A stretch of 64,000 nt of DNA from Streptomyces wedmorensis (lineage in GTDB: Bacteria > Actinomycetota > Actinomycetes > Streptomycetales > Streptomycetaceae): NCBI RefSeq assembly GCF_000716445.1, contig NZ_JNWK01000060.1, positions 34,807 through 98,806 of the forward strand, read 5' to 3'. Under the pieces are notes generated by a model that made no database searches, was not told the origin of the DNA, and was given only the letters and a program-made list of their open reading frames with translations. A program made the position numbers and the translations under genes. Of the stretch, positions 35,704 to 44,358 are shown in pieces (position 1 is the first letter of the stretch; every line of letters starts with the position of its first letter).

Positions 35704-37776
35704 ATGGAATCCGGCCGAATCCGTGCGCCCAGAACCGCTCACCGCGCCCGCACCGGCACACCCCGCGGCGCCCGTGTCGCGGTGCTCGCCGCGGCCGCGC
35801 TGCTCGCCACCGTCGTGCCGTCCGCGCAGGCGGTCGCCGCGACGGTGCCCCGCATCGACCTCACCGTCCTCGTCGTCGACGACGGCGGCAGCGCGGTCGA
35901 GGCGATCACCGCCGAGCTGAAGGGCTCCGGCGTCCCGTACCGCAGGATCGACCTCGACGACCCGAACCGGCCGGTCCTCGACGCGGCCTTCCTCAGCGAC
36001 ACGGTCGACGGCCGCCCCCGCGCCAAGTACCAGGGCGTGGTCCTGCCCCACGAGAGCGCCTTCGGCCCCGACTCCGCCGAGCACACCGCCCTCCAGGCGT
36101 ACGAGCGGACCTTCGGCATCCCGCAGGTCGACGCCTACACCTGGTCGCACCCCGGCGTCGGCCTCGACTACACCGACCAGGGCGGCTACTCCGGCGTCCT
36201 CGACGGAGCCACCGCCGGTGTCACCGCCGCCGGAAAGGCCGGCCCCTTCCGCTACCTGGCAGGATCCCTCGCCTTCGAGGACAACGACCCCGCGATCGCC
36301 GAGAGTTACGGCTACGCGGGCCGCCCCCGGGCCGGCTACACCAGCTACGTCGACATCCCCGTCGACGGCGGCCGGGCCAGCCTCGTCGGCGAGTACGCCG
36401 CCGACGGCCGCCGCGAACTCGTCGTCACCTTCGCCTACAACCAGTACCAGCGACAGTTCCGGTCCCTCGCCCGCGGCATCGTCGAATGGCTCACCCAGGG
36501 CGTCCACCTCGGCCAGAGCCGCAACTACCTCTCCGTCCACGTCGACGACGTCTTCGCCCCCGACGCCCGCTGGGACGCCACGCTCAACTGCACCCCCGGC
36601 GACTTCGACTGCGTCGGCGACGACGGCGAGGGCGCGAACCCGATCCGCATGACCGTCGCCGACGCGCAGTACGCCGCCGCCTGGCAGAAGGCCTCCGGCT
36701 TCACCCTCGACATGGTCTACAACGGCGGCCAGGGCGAGCAGTGGAAGACCGAGCACGGCGGCACCGACCCGCTCACCGACCGGCTGGTCGCCGACCGCGC
36801 CCAGTACCGGTGGATCAATCACACCTACACCCACCCCTTCCTCGGATGCGTCCAGGACAACACCGTCGTCCCCTGGCAGTGCGCGAAGGACACCGCCGGG
36901 AACACCCTCTGGGTCAGCCGCTCCGAGCTCTCCGCCCAGATCCGCGACAACCACAACTGGGCCGTGAGCAAGGGGATCTCCGTCGACCGCGGCGAACTCG
37001 TCACCGGCGAGCACTCCGGCCTGAGGACCCTGCCCCAGCAGCCCGTCGACAACCCCAACCTCGCCGGCGCCCTCGCGGACAACGGCGTCAAGTGGACCGC
37101 GAGCGACAACTCCCGCGAACCGCAGCAGCGTGCGGTCGGCGCCGCGAAGACCGTGCCCCGCCACCCCATGAACGTGTACTACAACGTGGGCACCGCCGCC
37201 GAGATGGCCGACGAGTACAACTGGGTCTACACCTCGCGCGCCGACGGCGGCAGCGGCATCTGCGAGTCCAACCCGGCCTCCACCTGCCTGCCCGCCCCGC
37301 TCGACACCGCCACCGGCTACGCCGACCGGATCGTCCCGCAGGAGGCCCGCACCGCGCTCTCCCACGTCCTGGGCAACGACCCCCGCCCGCACTACGTGCA
37401 CCAGTCCAACCTCGCCGAGGAACGACTCCTCTACCCCGTCCTCGACCGGGTGCTCGCCGACTACCGGGCCCTGTTCGCCGCCAACACGCCGCTGGTGAAC
37501 CCGGCGCAGCGGGACGTGGGCACCGAACTGAGCCGCCGCACCGCGTGGGACCAGGCCCTCGCCGCCGGCAAGGTCACCGCCTACCGCATCGGCGGCACGG
37601 TCACGGTCAAGGCACCCGCCGGCGTCACCGCGCCCGTCACCGCCCCCGAGGGCACCCGCAAGCGGCTCCTCCTCGGCAGCGCCGTCTTCGGCTCGCCCTA
37701 CGCCGGAACACGCTCCGCCTGGACCGCGCCCGAACTGCTCCAGAGCACCGTCACACTCACGCTGCCGACCGCCTGA
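35704..37776 (+). CDS. Secreted Agd3-like polysaccharide deacetylase
   Basis: A 690-aa exported protein. It has a long basic N-region, then VAVLAAAALLATVVPSAQAV as signal. Residues 55-270 are beta-rich (LTVLVVDDGG, VVLPHESAF) like the carbohydrate-binding part of Agd3. The catalytic part shows YLSVHVDDVFAPDARW (paired aspartates) and WINHTYTHPFLGC (HxxxH), the metal and base motifs of NodB-like deacetylases. Fungal Agd3 (CE18) and the PelA deacetylase domain remove acetyl groups from galactosamine polymers. GGCGAGGGGGG precedes ATG. It is the first of five same-strand genes; pelF follows at 26 bp. Confidence 0.85.
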   Translation: MESGRIRAPRTAHRARTGTPRGARVAVLAAAALLATVVPSAQAVAATVPRIDLTVLVVDDGGSAVEAITAELKGSGVPYRRIDLDDPNRPVLDAAFLSDTVDGRPRAKYQGVVLPHESAFGPDSAEHTALQAYERTFGIPQVDAYTWSHPGVGLDYTDQGGYSGVLDGATAGVTAAGKAGPFRYLAGSLAFEDNDPAIAESYGYAGRPRAGYTSYVDIPVDGGRASLVGEYAADGRRELVVTFAYNQYQRQFRSLARGIVEWLTQGVHLGQSRNYLSVHVDDVFAPDARWDATLNCTPGDFDCVGDDGEGANPIRMTVADAQYAAAWQKASGFTLDMVYNGGQGEQWKTEHGGTDPLTDRLVADRAQYRWINHTYTHPFLGCVQDNTVVPWQCAKDTAGNTLWVSRSELSAQIRDNHNWAVSKGISVDRGELVTGEHSGLRTLPQQPVDNPNLAGALADNGVKWTASDNSREPQQRAVGAAKTVPRHPMNVYYNVGTAAEMADEYNWVYTSRADGGSGICESNPASTCLPAPLDTATGYADRIVPQEARTALSHVLGNDPRPHYVHQSNLAEERLLYPVLDRVLADYRALFAANTPLVNPAQRDVGTELSRRTAWDQALAAGKVTAYRIGGTVTVKAPAGVTAPVTAPEGTRKRLLLGSAVFGSPYAGTRSAWTAPELLQSTVTLTLPTA

Positions 37777-37802
37777 CCAGCACGTTCTGGGGGGAACCGT
37801 AC

Positions 37803-39344
37803 ATGCCGAGCCGTGGCCGCCACGTCACCATGCTCACCGAAGGCACCTACCCGCACGTCCACGGCGGCGTCAGCACCTGGTGCGACCAGCTCGTCCGCGG
37901 CATGCCCGAGGTCGACTTCGAGATCCTCGCCCTCACCGGCAGCGGCCGCGAACCCGTCACCTGGGAGCTGCCGTCCAACGTCACCCGGCACACCGCGTAC
38001 CCCCTCTGGGGACTTCCGCAGGGACCGGCCGCGCCCGTACGCGCGCGCCGGCCCCTGCGGGGGCGCGAACGCCGCCGCTTCCTCGACGCGTACGAGGGGC
38101 TCCTGCTCGCCCTCCTCGACCCCGACTCGGACCGGGACTTCGGCACCGGCCTGTACGAACTGGCCGCACTCGCCCGGCAGGGGCGGCTGACCACCGCGCT
38201 CCGCTCCGAGCCCGCCCTGCGCTCCCTCATGTGGATCTGGACCATGCCGCACCTGCCGACGCTCGCGGCCCGGCCCACCGTCCACGACGCGCTCACCGCC
38301 ACCGACCTGCTGGAACACGCCCTGCGGCCGCTCGCCGCCCGGATAGCCGACGGCAGCGTCGCCCACGCCGTCTCCAGCGGTCTCGCCACGCTGCCCGCAC
38401 TCGCCGCGCAGCACTTCGAAGGGGTCCCCTTCCTGCTCACCGAACACGGCATCTACCTCCGCGAGCGCTACCTCGGCTACCGCACCGAAGCGCAACGCTG
38501 GCCCGTCAAGGCCCTCATGCTCGGCTTCTACCGCGAGCTCAACACCCTCGGATACGTCAAGGCCGACCTGATCACCCCCTGCAACCAGTACAACCGGCGC
38601 TGGGAGGAACGCGGCGGCGCCCCCACCGAGCGCATCCGCACCGTCTACAACGGAGTCGACCCCGCCCTCTTCCCCGAGGCCGGACCCGAACCCGAGACCC
38701 CCACCCTCAGCTGGTGCGGACGCGTCGACCCCATCAAGGACCTGGAGACCCTCGTCCGGGCGTACGCGATCTGCCGCGCCGAACTGCCCGAACTCCGGCT
38801 CCGGTTGTTCGGCCCGGTCCCCGCCGGCAACGAGGACTACCTGACCCGGCTGGAGAAGCTCGCCGCCGAACTGGGCGTCACCGACGGGGTGTCCTTCGAG
38901 GGCCGCGTCTCGGACGTCCCCTCCGCCTACGCCGCCGGCAGCGTCGTCATGCTCTCCTCCATCAGCGAGGGCTTCCCCTTCTCCCTCATCGAGGCCATGT
39001 CCTGCGGCCGCGCCACCGTCTCCACCGACGTCGGCGGCGTACGGGAGGCCGTCGGCGACACCGGCATCGTCGTGCCGCCCCGCGAACCGGCCGTCATGGC
39101 CGCCGCCGTCACCGAACTCCTCCGCGACGGCGCACGGCGCGCCGAACTCGGCCGCCTGGCCCGGCAACGCGTCATCGACCGGTTCACCCTCAACCGCTCG
39201 GTGGACGGCTTCCGCCAGATCTACCGCGAACTGGCCGGCGCCCGCACTCCGCGCCCCGCCCCGCCCCTCGCCCCCCTCCGCCTCAGCATCCCCGCCCCGC
39301 GCCGTGCCTCCGCGGCCCTCGTCCCCGGAGGCACCCCGGCATGA
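37803..39344 (+). CDS. pelF: PelF-type GT4 glycosyltransferase
   Basis: A 513-aa glycosyltransferase. The N-terminal DUF3492-type domain is clear (LTEGTYPHVHGGVSTWCDQL at residues 9-28, then FLLTEHGIYLRERYL). The GT4 nucleotide-sugar half has LSWCGRVDPIKDLETLVRAY and SSISEGFPFSLIEAMSCGRA with the family EX7E. PelF polymerises UDP-GalNAc/GlcNAc-type sugars into Pel, and the matching domain of fungal Gtb3 makes galactosaminogalactan. It is cytoplasmic. Its stop overlaps the next start by ATGA, so coupling with the membrane protein is tight. Confidence 0.9.
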   Translation: MPSRGRHVTMLTEGTYPHVHGGVSTWCDQLVRGMPEVDFEILALTGSGREPVTWELPSNVTRHTAYPLWGLPQGPAAPVRARRPLRGRERRRFLDAYEGLLLALLDPDSDRDFGTGLYELAALARQGRLTTALRSEPALRSLMWIWTMPHLPTLAARPTVHDALTATDLLEHALRPLAARIADGSVAHAVSSGLATLPALAAQHFEGVPFLLTEHGIYLRERYLGYRTEAQRWPVKALMLGFYRELNTLGYVKADLITPCNQYNRRWEERGGAPTERIRTVYNGVDPALFPEAGPEPETPTLSWCGRVDPIKDLETLVRAYAICRAELPELRLRLFGPVPAGNEDYLTRLEKLAAELGVTDGVSFEGRVSDVPSAYAAGSVVMLSSISEGFPFSLIEAMSCGRATVSTDVGGVREAVGDTGIVVPPREPAVMAAAVTELLRDGARRAELGRLARQRVIDRFTLNRSVDGFRQIYRELAGARTPRPAPPLAPLRLSIPAPRRASAALVPGGTPA

Positions 39345-40828
39345 GCGGCTCCCTCTGGCTGAAACCCCCGACGACGGCCACCCCCCTCCCCGCCGTCCCC
39401 CGCCCCCGCCGGGAGCACCCGGCGACACGGGCCACACCCCCGCCGGCGGAAGGCCACGCCGACCCGTCCGCGGACCCCGGCCCCCCGCCCGCCGACGAGC
39501 GGCCCGCCGCCGATCCGATGGACGAACTCGCCGAACGGCTCGACGGGTTCGTCGCCGTCGCGGTGCACCCGGACGAGATCGCGGCGATCCTCGAGTCCGA
39601 CGGGATGACCGACGACCACATCCGGCTCACCTACGGCAGGGCCGACTCCTTCGCGCTCGCCGAGGACCTCTACGCGCGCGTGGAGCGGCGCCACCCGGAG
39701 CCGACGGCGCTCCGGGACGGGCCGTGGCACTCGGAACTGGCGGGCTGCCTGCTGCGCGGGCTCGTCTTCGCGCTGCCGGGACTGGCGTACGTCCTGGCCG
39801 CGCCGCTCCTGGCCGGTGGGGGCGGCCGCGCCGGACTGCCCGGCGGAACGATCCCGCTCCTCGCCGGGGCCGTCACCGGATGGGTGTGGAACCAGGCGCT
39901 GTCGCACCGCGCGTACACCTGGCTGGGCCTCGGGGAGCGGGCCGCCGCCGCCCGCGCGCTGCTCGTCGGCGCACCGGCGGGAGCGCTCGCCGGGACGGCC
40001 GTCGCCCTCGCGGTCGCGGCGCCCGGCGAGACCCCGGCCGCCGTGTTCGCCGCGGGGCAGTCGCTGTACCTCGCCGCCGCGACCGTCCTCCTGGTGATGG
40101 GCCGCGAACGGGCCCTGCTCCGCGCCCTCTCACCGCTGGCCGGTGCGTTCCCCGCGTTCCGCTGGGACCTGCCCGACGCGCTGCGCGCCGGGCTGCTCCT
40201 GGCCTCGCTGGCCGCGGCCGTCGCCTGCGCCGCGTTCGTGGTGAGGCCGGGCGCGCGGCGCGGCGCCAGGGGCCGCGGCGGGCCGGCGCCCGCCGCGTCC
40301 CTCCCGTACGGCCTGTTCGGCCTGGGGAGCGGCCTGCTGGTCCTCCACGCCGGCGTGGGCGACACGCTGGTGAGCGGGGCGGGGGCGGTCATCGCGCTGA
40401 CCCTTTCGATGGGGCCCGCCGAGTGGCTGCTGTACCGCTTCCGGGGCGAGAGCCTGACCCGGCTGAGGACGCTCACCACCGCGCGGGAGTTCCGCCGGGC
40501 GGTCACCGGCACCCTCGTCCTCTGCCTCGGCGGCTACCTCACCGTCCTGCTCGCCCTCACGCTCGCCGCCACCCTGGTGTGGCCGGACGCGTCGTGGCCG
40601 ACGCCGCCGCGGATCGCCACCCTGCTCCTGATCGGCACCGTGCTCTGGCTGGGCCTGCTGCTCCAGGCCTTCGGCGCGGTCCTCAGCGCGGCCGGCGTCT
40701 GCCTGCTCGCGGCGGCGGCCCAGACCGCGGTGCCGGCGGCGGGCCCGCTGGCGGCCGGGGGAGCGGCGGCGCTGCTGGCCGTCCTGAGCTGTGTTCTGCT
40801 GGTACGACCGACCGTCCACCGCGTCTAG
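39341..40828 (+). CDS. Polytopic membrane protein, candidate exporter (PelG-like role)
   Basis: A 495-aa protein. The first 110 residues are Pro-rich then acidic (DELAERLDGFVAVAVHPDEI), and the rest forms about ten to twelve membrane helices. It is not clearly PelG by motif, but its place directly after and coupled to pelF, and the many helices, suit polymer export. In fungi the Gtb3 protein carries glycosyltransferase and membrane parts in one chain, which fits this pairing. ATG overlaps the pelF stop. The start is further supported by GGAG ten bases upstream. Confidence 0.72.
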   Translation: MSGSLWLKPPTTATPLPAVPRPRREHPATRATPPPAEGHADPSADPGPPPADERPAADPMDELAERLDGFVAVAVHPDEIAAILESDGMTDDHIRLTYGRADSFALAEDLYARVERRHPEPTALRDGPWHSELAGCLLRGLVFALPGLAYVLAAPLLAGGGGRAGLPGGTIPLLAGAVTGWVWNQALSHRAYTWLGLGERAAAARALLVGAPAGALAGTAVALAVAAPGETPAAVFAAGQSLYLAAATVLLVMGRERALLRALSPLAGAFPAFRWDLPDALRAGLLLASLAAAVACAAFVVRPGARRGARGRGGPAPAASLPYGLFGLGSGLLVLHAGVGDTLVSGAGAVIALTLSMGPAEWLLYRFRGESLTRLRTLTTAREFRRAVTGTLVLCLGGYLTVLLALTLAATLVWPDASWPTPPRIATLLLIGTVLWLGLLLQAFGAVLSAAGVCLLAAAAQTAVPAAGPLAAGGAAALLAVLSCVLLVRPTVHRV

Positions 40829-40840
40829 GGGGCCCGGACC

Positions 40841-41461
40841 GTGACGACCCCTTCCCTCCTGGTGCCGTACTACGAGCACCCGGCCGAGCGCCCCGAGGCC
40901 TGGACGGCACTCGTCGACGCGGCGCCCTTCCTCTACGGCGTCGTCCTGAACCCGGCGAACGGCGCGGGCGAGGCGCGCGACCCGGCGTTCGCCGACGCGG
41001 CCGGGCGCCTGCGGGCGGCCGGCGTACGGGTCCTCGGCTACGCGGACACCGCCTACGGCCGTCGCCCGCACGGCGAGGTCGTCACCGACCTGCTCCGCCA
41101 CCGCGACTGGTACGGCGCCGACGGGGCCTTCCTCGACCAGGTCGCGACCGCGCCCGGCGCGCTCGTCCACTACCGCAGGATCGCGGTCGCGGCGCGGGCC
41201 GCCGGGGCCGCCACCCTCGTCTTCAACCACGGCGCCCACCCGGACGCCGGATACGAGGCCCAGGCCGACCTCCTCGTCACCTTCGAGGGTCCCTGGGACA
41301 CGTACCGCGCGCTCGACCTCCCGGTCGCCCCGCACTACTGCCACCTCGTCTACGCGGCCCCGCCCGGCGTCCGCCCGGCCACCCCGGTGCACTGCGCCGT
41401 GCCCGGCACCGGCGCCCACCCGTGGGGCACCCTTCCGCACCTCCTGGAGCCCGCCCGATGA
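40841..41461 (+). CDS. Spherulation-specific family 4 hydrolase (Sph3-like)
   Basis: A 206-aa TIM-barrel-type protein with the spherulin-4 motifs LLVPYYEHP, GVVLNPANG, GYADTAYG, GAFLDQVA, LVFNHGAHPD and LVTFEGPWDTYR. Fungal Sph3 (GH135) cleaves N-acetylgalactosamine stretches, as does the PelA hydrolase domain. No signal peptide or anchor is visible, so a cytoplasmic location or non-classical role is implied. The start GTG 40841 follows GGGGG. Its stop overlaps the ATG of the GH114 gene, so the two hydrolases are coupled. Confidence 0.85.
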   Translation: MTTPSLLVPYYEHPAERPEAWTALVDAAPFLYGVVLNPANGAGEARDPAFADAAGRLRAAGVRVLGYADTAYGRRPHGEVVTDLLRHRDWYGADGAFLDQVATAPGALVHYRRIAVAARAAGAATLVFNHGAHPDAGYEAQADLLVTFEGPWDTYRALDLPVAPHYCHLVYAAPPGVRPATPVHCAVPGTGAHPWGTLPHLLEPAR

Positions 41462-42255
41462 GACGCGCGATCCCCCTGCTCGCCGGCCTCCTGCTGCTCG
41501 CCACGGCCTGTACGGCGAGCCCCGGGCCCGAGCCCGACCCGAAGCCGACGGACGGCGGGCGCTGGCGGCCGAAGCCCGGCCTCGCCTGGCAGTGGCAGCT
41601 CAGCGGCCGCCTCGACCCGGCGGTCGACGTACCCGTGTACGACATCGACGGCTTCGACCACTCCGCGTCCACCGTCGCGGACCTGCGGGCGCGCGGCCGG
41701 AAGGTCATCTGCTACCTCTCCACCGGCGCCTGGGAGGACTTCCGCCCCGACGCGGCGAAGTTCCCCGCCGCCCTGCTCGGCAAGGGCAACGGCTGGGACG
41801 GCGAGCGCTGGCTCGACATCCGCCGCACCGACGTCCTCGGACCCCTCATGGCGAAGCGCCTCGACATGTGCCGGGACAAGGGCTTCGACGCCGTCGAACC
41901 CGACAACATGGACGGCTACCGCAATCCCACCGGCTTCCCCCTCACCGCCGCCGACCAACTCCGCTACAACCGCCTCATCGCCCGCCTCGCCCACGACCGC
42001 GGGCTCGCCGTCGGCCTCAAGAACGACCTCGACCAGATCCCCCAGCTCCTGCCCGACTTCGACTTCGCCGTCAACGAGCAGTGCGCCGAATACGACGAAT
42101 GCGGCCGCCTCACCCCGTTCGTCACCGCCGGCAAAGCCGTCTTCCACGTCGAATACGAGTTGGACACCGACGAGTTCTGCCCCCAGGCCCGCGCGCTGGG
42201 CCTCAGCTCCATGCTCAAGAAGTACGACCTCGGGGTGTGGCGCAAGCCCTGCTAG
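41458..42255 (+). CDS. GH114 endo-alpha-1,4-polygalactosaminidase lipoprotein (Ega3-like)
   Basis: A 265-aa surface lipoprotein. The signal ends with LLLLATAC, with cysteine near residue 18. The mature domain shows the GH114 pattern: WQWQLSGRLD, VPVYDIDGFD, VICYLSTGAWEDFRPD, GERWLDIRRTDV, FDAVEPDNMDGY and FAVNEQCAEYDEC. Members such as fungal Ega3 cut alpha-1,4-galactosamine polymers. It is probably used for trimming or release of the polymer made by this cluster. The stop TAG lies in a CTAG shared with the convergent lipoprotein gene. Confidence 0.92.
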   Translation: MRRAIPLLAGLLLLATACTASPGPEPDPKPTDGGRWRPKPGLAWQWQLSGRLDPAVDVPVYDIDGFDHSASTVADLRARGRKVICYLSTGAWEDFRPDAAKFPAALLGKGNGWDGERWLDIRRTDVLGPLMAKRLDMCRDKGFDAVEPDNMDGYRNPTGFPLTAADQLRYNRLIARLAHDRGLAVGLKNDLDQIPQLLPDFDFAVNEQCAEYDECGRLTPFVTAGKAVFHVEYELDTDEFCPQARALGLSSMLKKYDLGVWRKPC

Positions 42256-43469
42256 GAGTCGCCGCGCTTCGTGGTCACGTAGCAGGTCACCCCGTCCTTC
42301 CCGGGGTGCCCCTTGGGCGCGGGGGTCCACCAGGCCCAGATGTCGGTCGCCTTCGGCAGCCACACGGGCCTCCGCACGTCGTGGGCGAAGGCGCAGGCGG
42401 TGTCGGAGCGCTCCTGGGTGTCCTCCGGCGAAGTGCCCTCGCGCAGGGGGATCCGGGTGAAGACGCGGGCGTCGTACGGACCGGAGCAGTCCACGGTCAC
42501 GACCATGTGCGCGAGGCGCTGACCGGAGTCGAAGTCGACGCAGCCGCCGTCCTTCACGTCCCACATGGCCAGGACGTTCCCGGCCGCCGTACGGACGGTC
42601 CCGGACGGGGTCATGGCCGGTGCCGAGGTGCCGTACCCGGTGAGGGTGAGGTCCGAGGTCAGGGTCGTGAACCCGGCGAAGGCGCCGTCCTTCCGGAGGA
42701 GCGTGGAGAGATCGGCCGTGGCGCGGGTGATCCGGCCCTCCTTGTCCACGGTGACCGTCAGCGGCACCCCCGGCTGCGCGTGGCCCGTGGACTCGTCGAC
42801 GGTCAGCTCGTCGCCCAGGTCGGAGGGGAACACGGCCCGCAGCACGCTGAAGGGCATGGTCGCCCGGTACGTACGGCCTTCGGCCGCGGGGCTCTGCGCG
42901 GTCGCCTCCGCTCCGCCCACCCCTTCGAGGAGCGTGCCGCCGATGGGCGCCTCGGTGCCCCGCAGGTGGTCGAGGGCGTCGCTCGTCCTCGACCGGGTGG
43001 TGTCGCCGGAGGCGTAGCGGATCCAGTAGGCCGAGGAGGCGGCCCGGTAGTGGATCTGCTGACCGTCGACCAGATAGCCGACGGAGGCGGGTCCGTCCCC
43101 CCGTCCGGGCGTCCGGCCGAGCAGGACGCCCCGGGTTTCCCCGGACACCCCCTTGGGCACCTTCCAGACCACGTCGGCCTGGCCGCGCCCGCCGGTGAAG
43201 TCCATGCGCCCGGTCGTCGTCCGGACCGCGTCGCCCTTCGCCTTCGAGCCGAAGGACAGGGTCTGGACGAAGCGTGCGTTCCCCGCCTTCTGCGTCCGGC
43301 GCATCGCGTGGAACAGCTGGCGGTCCGGCTTCTGGTCGAAGACCGGATGCCCCGTGGGCGCGGCGGACGAGGGCTTGGCGTCGGGGGAGTCACCGCCCCC
43401 GCCGCAGGCGGTCAGGAGCAGGGACGCCGTGGCGAGGACGGCGGCGGTACGGGCGTGGCTTCTGATCAT
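42252..43469 (-). CDS. Lipoprotein of unknown function
   Basis: A 405-aa protein with a lipoprotein signal (TAAVLATASLLLTACGGGGD, lipid cysteine near 21). The mature part is beta-rich and resembles LppX/LprG-like or DUF-type Streptomyces lipoproteins in outline (FVQTLSFGSKAKGDAV, LTVTVDKEGRITRATADLST), which can hold lipids; this is inference. Four later cysteines (GGCVDFD, VDCSGP, TACAFA, VTCYV) suggest disulfides in a C-terminal domain. ATG 43469 is preceded by AGGA. It converges on the GH114 gene with shared stop bases. Confidence 0.75.
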   Translation of the reverse strand: MIRSHARTAAVLATASLLLTACGGGGDSPDAKPSSAAPTGHPVFDQKPDRQLFHAMRRTQKAGNARFVQTLSFGSKAKGDAVRTTTGRMDFTGGRGQADVVWKVPKGVSGETRGVLLGRTPGRGDGPASVGYLVDGQQIHYRAASSAYWIRYASGDTTRSRTSDALDHLRGTEAPIGGTLLEGVGGAEATAQSPAAEGRTYRATMPFSVLRAVFPSDLGDELTVDESTGHAQPGVPLTVTVDKEGRITRATADLSTLLRKDGAFAGFTTLTSDLTLTGYGTSAPAMTPSGTVRTAAGNVLAMWDVKDGGCVDFDSGQRLAHMVVTVDCSGPYDARVFTRIPLREGTSPEDTQERSDTACAFAHDVRRPVWLPKATDIWAWWTPAPKGHPGKDGVTCYVTTKRGDS

Positions 43470-43526
43470 GGTCCTGTGACCCGCCGGCCGTCCCGATGGT
43501 TGCCCGTCCACCGGGTCACGGAACGG

Positions 43527-44291
43527 TCACCCCAGCGTCAGCGCCACCAGGGCCGTCGTCGCCGCCGTCTCCTCCACCGCGCCGAAGACGTCGCCCGTGA
43601 CCCCGCCGAACCGCCGTACGCAGCGGCGGAGGAGGAGGGCGGCGGCGCAGAGGGCGGCGCCGGCGGCGAGGACGTCGCGGAGGGCGTCGTAGGGGGAGGA
43701 GAGGAGGCCGGCGGCGGCGCAGGAGGTGAGGACGAGGGCGGTGGCGAGGGTGGCGGAGCGGACCGGGACGGTCTCGGCGACGATCGCGCCGAGGCCCTCG
43801 GGGCGGGCGGCGGGGACGCCGTGGCGGGAGGCGTGGGTGAGGGCGAGGCGGGCGACGGTGGCGGCGAGCGCGACGGCGACGGTGCCGTGCGTCCAGCTCT
43901 GCTCGTACAGCCGGTGGAGCGCGGCGACCTGCGCGAGCAGGACGAGGACGAGGGCGATGACGCCGAACGGTCCGATGTCCGACTGCTTCATGATGCGCAG
44001 CGCGTCCTCGGCCGGCTTGGCGCTGCCGAGGCCGTCGGCCGTGTCGGCGAGGCCGTCGAGGTGGAGGCCCCGGGTGAGCACGGCGGGGACGGCGGTGGCG
44101 GCGACGGCCGCGAGCAGCGGGCCCGAACCGAGCAGCAGGAACGCGCCGCCGAGCGCGGCGGCGGAGAGCCCGACGGTCAGCCCGGCCACGGGGGCGCAGA
44201 GCATGCCGGCGCGCGCCGCGTCCCGGTCCCAGCGGGTGATGCGGGCGGGGAACACCGTGAGGGTGCCGAAGGCGAAACGCAGGCCGTCCAT
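43527..44291 (-). CDS. cobS: Adenosylcobinamide-GDP ribazoletransferase
   Basis: The 254-aa membrane enzyme that joins adenosylcobinamide-GDP and alpha-ribazole, the last step of cobalamin assembly. It shows the family aspartates in RGLHLDGLADTADGLGS (residues 73-89), the MKQSDIGPFGVIAL segment and the end CVRRFGGVTGDVFGAVEE. There are about six membrane helices. ATG 44291 begins DGLRFAFGTLTVFP. No ribosome site is clear. It is divergent from the HIHH membrane protein and separated from cobT-cobU by three other genes. Confidence 0.94.
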   Translation of the reverse strand: MDGLRFAFGTLTVFPARITRWDRDAARAGMLCAPVAGLTVGLSAAALGGAFLLLGSGPLLAAVAATAVPAVLTRGLHLDGLADTADGLGSAKPAEDALRIMKQSDIGPFGVIALVLVLLAQVAALHRLYEQSWTHGTVAVALAATVARLALTHASRHGVPAARPEGLGAIVAETVPVRSATLATALVLTSCAAAGLLSSPYDALRDVLAAGAALCAAALLLRRCVRRFGGVTGDVFGAVEETAATTALVALTLG

Positions 44292-44358
44292 CCGGGCAGG
44301 GTAATCGCCGCCTCCGGACGGTAGATTGCGCATACCGCGCATATCGGAACGGGGTGGC

